This document shows, piece by piece, positions 59,730-64,000 of a stretch of DNA of 64,000 bases. How positions within the stretch are numbered: the first letter of the stretch is position 1; each line of letters starts with the position of its first letter. The stretch is taken from assembly GCA_004369045.1 (NCBI GenBank), contig ML213505.1, positions 1-64,000 of the forward strand. The letters are read 5' to 3'. The notes beneath the pieces were generated by a model, which saw only the letters and a program-made list of their open reading frames with translations, did not search any database and had not been told where the DNA came from. Position numbers and translations under genes: made by a program. Origin of the DNA: Heliocybe sulcata. Its lineage: Eukaryota; Basidiomycota; Agaricomycetes; Gloeophyllales; Gloeophyllaceae.

Positions 59730-61947
59730 ATGGAGAACGACTTGACCTTCATCGCTCCCGAAGGCGTCTACTCCGTCACCGAAGAACACAAGCCGATTGC
59801 GCTGCATGTCCCCGCGGCACCTGCACTCTATCCAACTCGGATATCTACAGTCACTGTTCGATTCGCCGTAGCCAAGACCGGGACATCACAGGGATTTGCC
59901 CAGCTGCTTGGTGGCAACAAGGATAACAGACGAGAGAAGGAGAGAGAGAAAGAGAGGGCTGCCAGAGAGAAGAAGGGGGAGGACAGCGTCAGCTTGTCCA
60001 GCAGCGACACCGAGGGCAATACGTCCCCGGACCCTTCCAACCCCTCAGCAGGGCAGGATAACCCTCCGGCATCTCCGCAGATAACGCACGACCAACCACA
60101 TACCATATTCTCCCATCCGACCCCCATTGGAAAGAAGAAGACTGTCTCGAGACCGAAGCATAACCTACGGACTACCTCATCTACATTTATCACTCGGTTG
60201 CAGACAGCCGAAGGATTGGCAAAATCACTACAGTCTAAGCAAGGGGAGACCACATTTTTATTCTATAATACATCCAAGAACTTCTTCTGGACCGAGGCCG
60301 GGGCGAAGCTGAAGGTACGGAGCTCCATCGTTCAGAGGCGATATTCACTGATATATTTCTTAGGACCCGCTAGCCCGGATTACGTTCTCGGCTTATCCTA
60401 CTTGTCATGACGTGAATCTCAGTACAGCGTCCTCGGAACGACTAGATATTGTTATTGGCTTCAGTACAGGGGACCTAGTTTGGTTCGGTGAGTTTTCCAT
60501 CCGTACGATCAGAAGGTTGCCAGGGCTCATGATAAATAGATCCCATCAACTCGCGGTATGGGCGACTTAACAAGGGCGTAAGTCCCGCTGCTTTACGGCG
60601 AGACATGTGAATGACGGACGGTCTATGCAGGGGTCTATATCAAACTCGCCATGCACATCAGTCCGCTGGGTGCCGTCATCTCCGACACTTTTCCTCGTCT
60701 CCCATGCGGACGGGACCATCATCATCTACGATAAAGAACGCGACGATGGCACTTTCACTCCGCAGTTGCCCTATTCCATGGTTGCCGCCCCGTCCTCAGC
60801 TGTGGACAGCAATGCCTCTTCTAGTGACACCGATTCGACGAAGGGGGAATGGAACCCCCTAGATCGAATATTCGTTACGATGCCGCCATGGCATCCTGTG
60901 ACTGCAAACGGGTTCTCAGGGGGAGGCGGGAAAGGAGAGAAGGAGAAGGAGAAGGCCGCAAAGAACCCTGTCAGCCATTGGAGAGTCTCGAGGCGCAGTG
61001 TTGTTGGTGAGCTGCGACGTACGTGTCGGGATGTTCGTACTGACTCAGAGTATGCAGACTTTGTGTTCTCGCCGGACGTCAAGTATGTCGCTTGCATATC
61101 AGAAGACGGCTGCTTACGAGTCATCGATGCTCTGGCGGAACAGTAAGCATCAATATAATTTCTTGTCCCGGGTCTCATCTCTGTTGTAGGCTTGTAGACT
61201 GTTATGCCTCATATTTTGGCGCACTGACGTCCGTTGCATGGTCTCCAGACGGGAAATTTATCATTGTAAGTTAGGACGTGCGGTTACGATCGAATACTCA
61301 CATATATTGCCCCATCGTTCAAAGACAGGTGGCCAAGACGACCTCGTAACGATATTCTCACCATGGGAGCAGCGGGTCATCGCGCGATGTCAAGGTCATT
61401 CGTCATTCGTTTCCGCTTTAGCATTTGATGATATCCGCTGCGACGGACGAACATACCGCTTCGGTAGTGTTGGCGAAGACAACAAGCTTATTCTCGTGAG
61501 CCCATATATTCAAAAGTGCTCTACGGCCTTAACTCGGTTTCGTTGCAGTGGGACTTCTCGAGTGGCGCTCTCCATCGACCAAAACTGCAGGCGGCTCACC
61601 ACCAGCGCATGTCTATGTCCTCAAGCCTGTCTCTTGCCTTCCGCCGCGACCGCTCCACCCTGTATCTTCCCCCGCTGGGCTCACCCGACGCCGATGGCAT
61701 ACCCCCACTCCCTCGATACCACCCTGCTCCCTCTCGCAACGAGGTTGCGATAGTACAACCCGTGCTTGTCAAGCACACCGAAGGCGACCTCCTGAGTGAC
61801 ATTTCCTTCCTTCCGCGCGGTCTGATCACCGCGAATAAGGCGGGCTATATCAAGTTCTGGATACGGCCTCTTGCTGTCCGCGGCCGCCATCTCAAAACTG
61901 CCCCTCGCGGCCACTCGTTGGCGGACGTGCGGGATTTGATTGCTTGA
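59730..61947 (+). CDS. WD40 protein of the CreC/WDR20 family
   Basis: Start [22 protein letters not shown] (59730), stop at 61945-61947, with several short introns. After TVRFAVAKT and a charged, disordered insert, the WD part begins [32 protein letters not shown], then [107 protein letters not shown] and [16 protein letters not shown]. This is the CreC/WDR20 layout. Aspergillus CreC stabilises the deubiquitinase CreB and acts in carbon catabolite repression. The last exon resembles the usual CreC tail only loosely. Confidence 0.87.
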
Positions 61948-62157
61948 CCGTTGCGATTATCGTATACTATTTTTAATATGTAGAGCATTGTACAGCACTA
62001 GCACTATAATTTATAGGGAGATGGGCATACCTAAGTGGAATCCGTGACCTGCGCTGGACGGCATGGCATACACACTCCGGCAATGGACTACTTGAGTCAA
62101 GAGGCTGATAGTTCAAGGTCGACAAGAAGATCACTTACAAGTCCCGGTGAAAGACGC
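61948..62157. other. Convergent spacer between WD40 gene and APC15
   Basis: Short shared 3' region. A tRNA gene was looked for and not found. Confidence 0.4.
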
Positions 62158-62767
62158 CTAGACGTCCGATGGTTCCTCTTCGTACTCCTCAGTCTCTCCT
62201 TCCTCCATGTCTTCTGTGTCTACCGTGGTATCAGCCGGGGGTTCGTCCATGTCCTGGATCTCCGCGTCTAAATCTGCGGCGTCCTCGCCATTTTCTTCCT
62301 CAACTCCTGACTCTTCGCCTGCAGAATGCTCAGAGTCCCCTGTTACCTCGCTGTCGGCGTCGGCGTCGTCTTCTCCCTGCATTGACAACGTACGTGAGGG
62401 GTGGCCCTTCCGGATCTAAGCAGAGTGCTCACGTTATCATTGCGTTCCTCCCGTTGTGTAAGGAGTTTGCCTAAGGGGACCATATAATCGAAGCCTCGGT
62501 TCCTATGTGCCAAGGACTGTGGCGGAAGACAATGTTAGCCCATGGGTTGTATGGTCAACTCGATCTCCAAGTACGCACGATATTGTCAAGCTCTGTCTCC
62601 TCGTCACTAAGCTGCTCCATTTCCCGATGAAAGTCGCGCTTTATCCGGCCCATATGCCGTCCGGGCTTCGCGAGCGGTAGAGGGTATGGCTCGGATGGCA
62701 TCTTCGGCATGAGTTCAGGAAAGATCTGGTTCCTGGGCAGAACCGTAGGTGATGCGGCTGTGCTCAT
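62158..62767 (-). CDS. APC15: Anaphase-promoting complex subunit 15
   Basis: Three small exons, start MSTAASPTVLPRNQIFPEL (62767). The diagnostic part is SDEETELDNIVRTWRS joined to LAHRNRGFDYMVPLGKLLTQREERND, which parallels human APC15 (ETEL, a helix, then LVPIGK), followed by a very acidic tail (EDDADADSEVTGDSE to EEEPSDV), also as in APC15. It helps the mitotic checkpoint complex turn over on APC/C. The protein is short, and without joining the exons it would look like disordered frames only. Paired MCB boxes lie upstream, consistent with a cell-cycle role. Confidence 0.72.
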
Positions 62768-62849
62768 AGTAAGTACAAGAGTAACAGAGACAGGAGATTA
62801 GGTGAAAGAGGAGGAAAGAATACACCAGAAAGCAGCGGATAAGACGCAG

Positions 62850-62890
62850 ACGCGTCGGAAGGCACGAGATGTCACATCTGAGAGACGCGT
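62850..62890. promoter_or_regulatory. Pair of MCB boxes upstream of APC15
   Basis: ACGCGT at 62850-62855 and 62885-62890, 83 and 118 bp before the APC15 ATG. Confidence 0.45.
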
Positions 62891-63007
62891 GACATACGCA
62901 ACTTGCCACGGCCACAACGAATCAGTACCGCGGCAGGCGTCAAATTCCTAGCTATACATTGCGTAGATACTACAGCATGTGAAACAATCTTCCCTTATAA
63001 TCATGAG

Positions 63008-64000
63008 CTACACCAAGCCATTTTGTCCTCCCAAAAAGGTCCAAAGCGCCGAGGCATCCTTATAATCGTGGTGCACGATGCTCACTAACCATCTTTGATC
63101 TCGTATGTCTTTCAAGAGCTTCCGCTGCTCCGAGCCTGGTGCATAGAAGCTAGCCCACTCTGATAAGATTGAGAATGCTTCCTCCTACATGTTGGACATA
63201 TTGTCAGCCCTAGCTTCACCACACGAGACAATGACGTACCTTCCACGACAAAAATGATTCACGTTCGATGATTGTGGTCTGAAGCACTTCCTGGCCAGGG
63301 AACACTCCCCAAGTGACGGCGTTCCTACCACCGTCAGGGACATTGCTCCGGCATTCACCCTGGTATTCAGAGACGATATCAATCTCTATGAACACCTGTA
63401 CGTAAAGCAACATCTTACCTCGAAATTGCCTGCAAAGTAATCAACCCACCCATCCCCGTTCTCTGCGATCTTCTTCTCGATCTTTTCGACATCCTCTCCC
63501 GTCGCGAAGAACTCAACAAATGCCTTCTGGTATACATACCCACTTGGCGGACCCCACCCAAACACCTCATCTGTTGACCGTATGCCATCCACCGCAGGCT
63601 GCGACCCCACAGTCCACCACCCCCTCTTATTCAGCTTCTCCAACTCCTTTAAAATTAATATTGATTCCGGCGAGAGCGGCCCATGCGAAAACGGGGTCGA
63701 GTCGATCTCGCCTCTCAGATGCCGCAAGAATATCTCCGTCAAATCTTCCACAGTCTTCGGGTCGCCCCATTTTGCTAGGGCTTCCCCTCTCTATATCATA
63801 AATAATAATAGATAATTAAGTATCTACATGGGCATCCTCGGGCTACCGCTAAACCGGCGACTCACGGTGATGACAGGCCCGCCCCATTGATCCTGCTCAC
63901 CGAATGCGGGACTCTTGAAGTCGCCGAAACGACCGTTCGGGTATTCGTCCCAGCTGGAGGCGTTATTTTTCTCGCCCCGCCCTGCATCCGGAGGCAAGGA
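63008..64000 (-). CDS. Methylenetetrahydrofolate reductase, C-terminal part
   Basis: Partial: the 5' part lies beyond the window. Exons from the right edge to 63866, 63788-63419, then from 63395 and a last exon ending at 63008. Encoded pieces include SWDEYPNGRFGDFKSPAFGEQDQWGGP, KWGDPKTVEDLTEIFLRHL, ELEKLNKRGWWTVGSQPAVDGIRSTDEVFGWGPPSGYVYQKAFVEFF, NAVTWGVFPGQEVLQTTIIERESFLSWK and EEAFSILSEWASFYAPGSEQRKLL. This is the SAM-responsive C-terminal half of eukaryotic MTHFR, which makes 5-methyltetrahydrofolate for methionine synthesis in the cytosol. Fungi have two paralogs (Met12 and Met13 types); the visible part does not decide which. Confidence 0.93.

Overview
This window is nuclear DNA of a filamentous basidiomycete, most likely an Agaricomycete. 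The evidence is dense genes cut by many 45-70 nt GT-AG introns, a FunK1 fungal-type kinase, a Tnp2-type CACTA transposase N-terminus, a SAP/TKL-like kinase and a DNMT1-type cytosine methyltransferase with an RFD domain. I assigned genes by reading conserved motifs and joining exons by splice site and phase. No database search was run.

Layout. Positions 1-18 kb are accessory. They hold the start of a Tnp2 DNA transposon gene, an intact FunK1 kinase with a decayed relative just behind it, three paralogous class I O-methyltransferase (OMT) genes plus a fourth decayed copy, an MFS exporter and a membrane-anchored DUF7330-like protein. Gene-poor stretches of 1-2 kb separate them. The three intact OMT genes keep the same four-exon structure, a TATA box and a shared 17-bp upstream element, so they look co-regulated.

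Positions 19-64 kb are housekeeping. In order they hold CTF18 (-), a SAP-domain kinase (+), an Aro8-like aminotransferase (+), a small ferredoxin-fold-like protein (-), ATG9 (-), 2-isopropylmalate synthase (-), cytosolic glutamyl-tRNA synthetase (+), kexin (+), MCM7 (-), a DNMT1-type DNA methyltransferase (+), an Ecm15/UPF0045 protein (-), an Irs4/Tax4-like EH protein (+), HYPK (-), POT1 (-), the branched-chain 2-oxoacid dehydrogenase E1 beta subunit (-), a CreC/WDR20 WD40 protein (+), APC15 (-) and the C-terminal part of methylenetetrahydrofolate reductase (-, runs off the end).

How the genes relate. Four genes of chromosome replication and cell division (CTF18, MCM7, POT1, APC15) each carry a close pair of ACGCGT (MCB-type) boxes within about 120 bp upstream of the ATG. 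The MCM7 pair lies in a 116-bp divergent promoter shared with the DNA methyltransferase. The leucine synthesis gene and glutamyl-tRNA synthetase share a divergent promoter with a TGACTC site.

Most notable observations: (1) the DNMT1-type gene is intact (21 exons, 1,230 codons) but its middle 2.3-3 kb is almost free of CpG inside a CpG-rich neighbourhood; (2) the SAP kinase lacks the usual beta3 lysine and has a lysine in the glycine loop, as in WNK kinases; (3) isopropylmalate synthase has a duplicated C-terminal regulatory half; (4) POT1 has an extra N-terminal OB-like domain; (5) the OMT family shows a shared promoter element and one copy that has lost the catalytic lysine motif.
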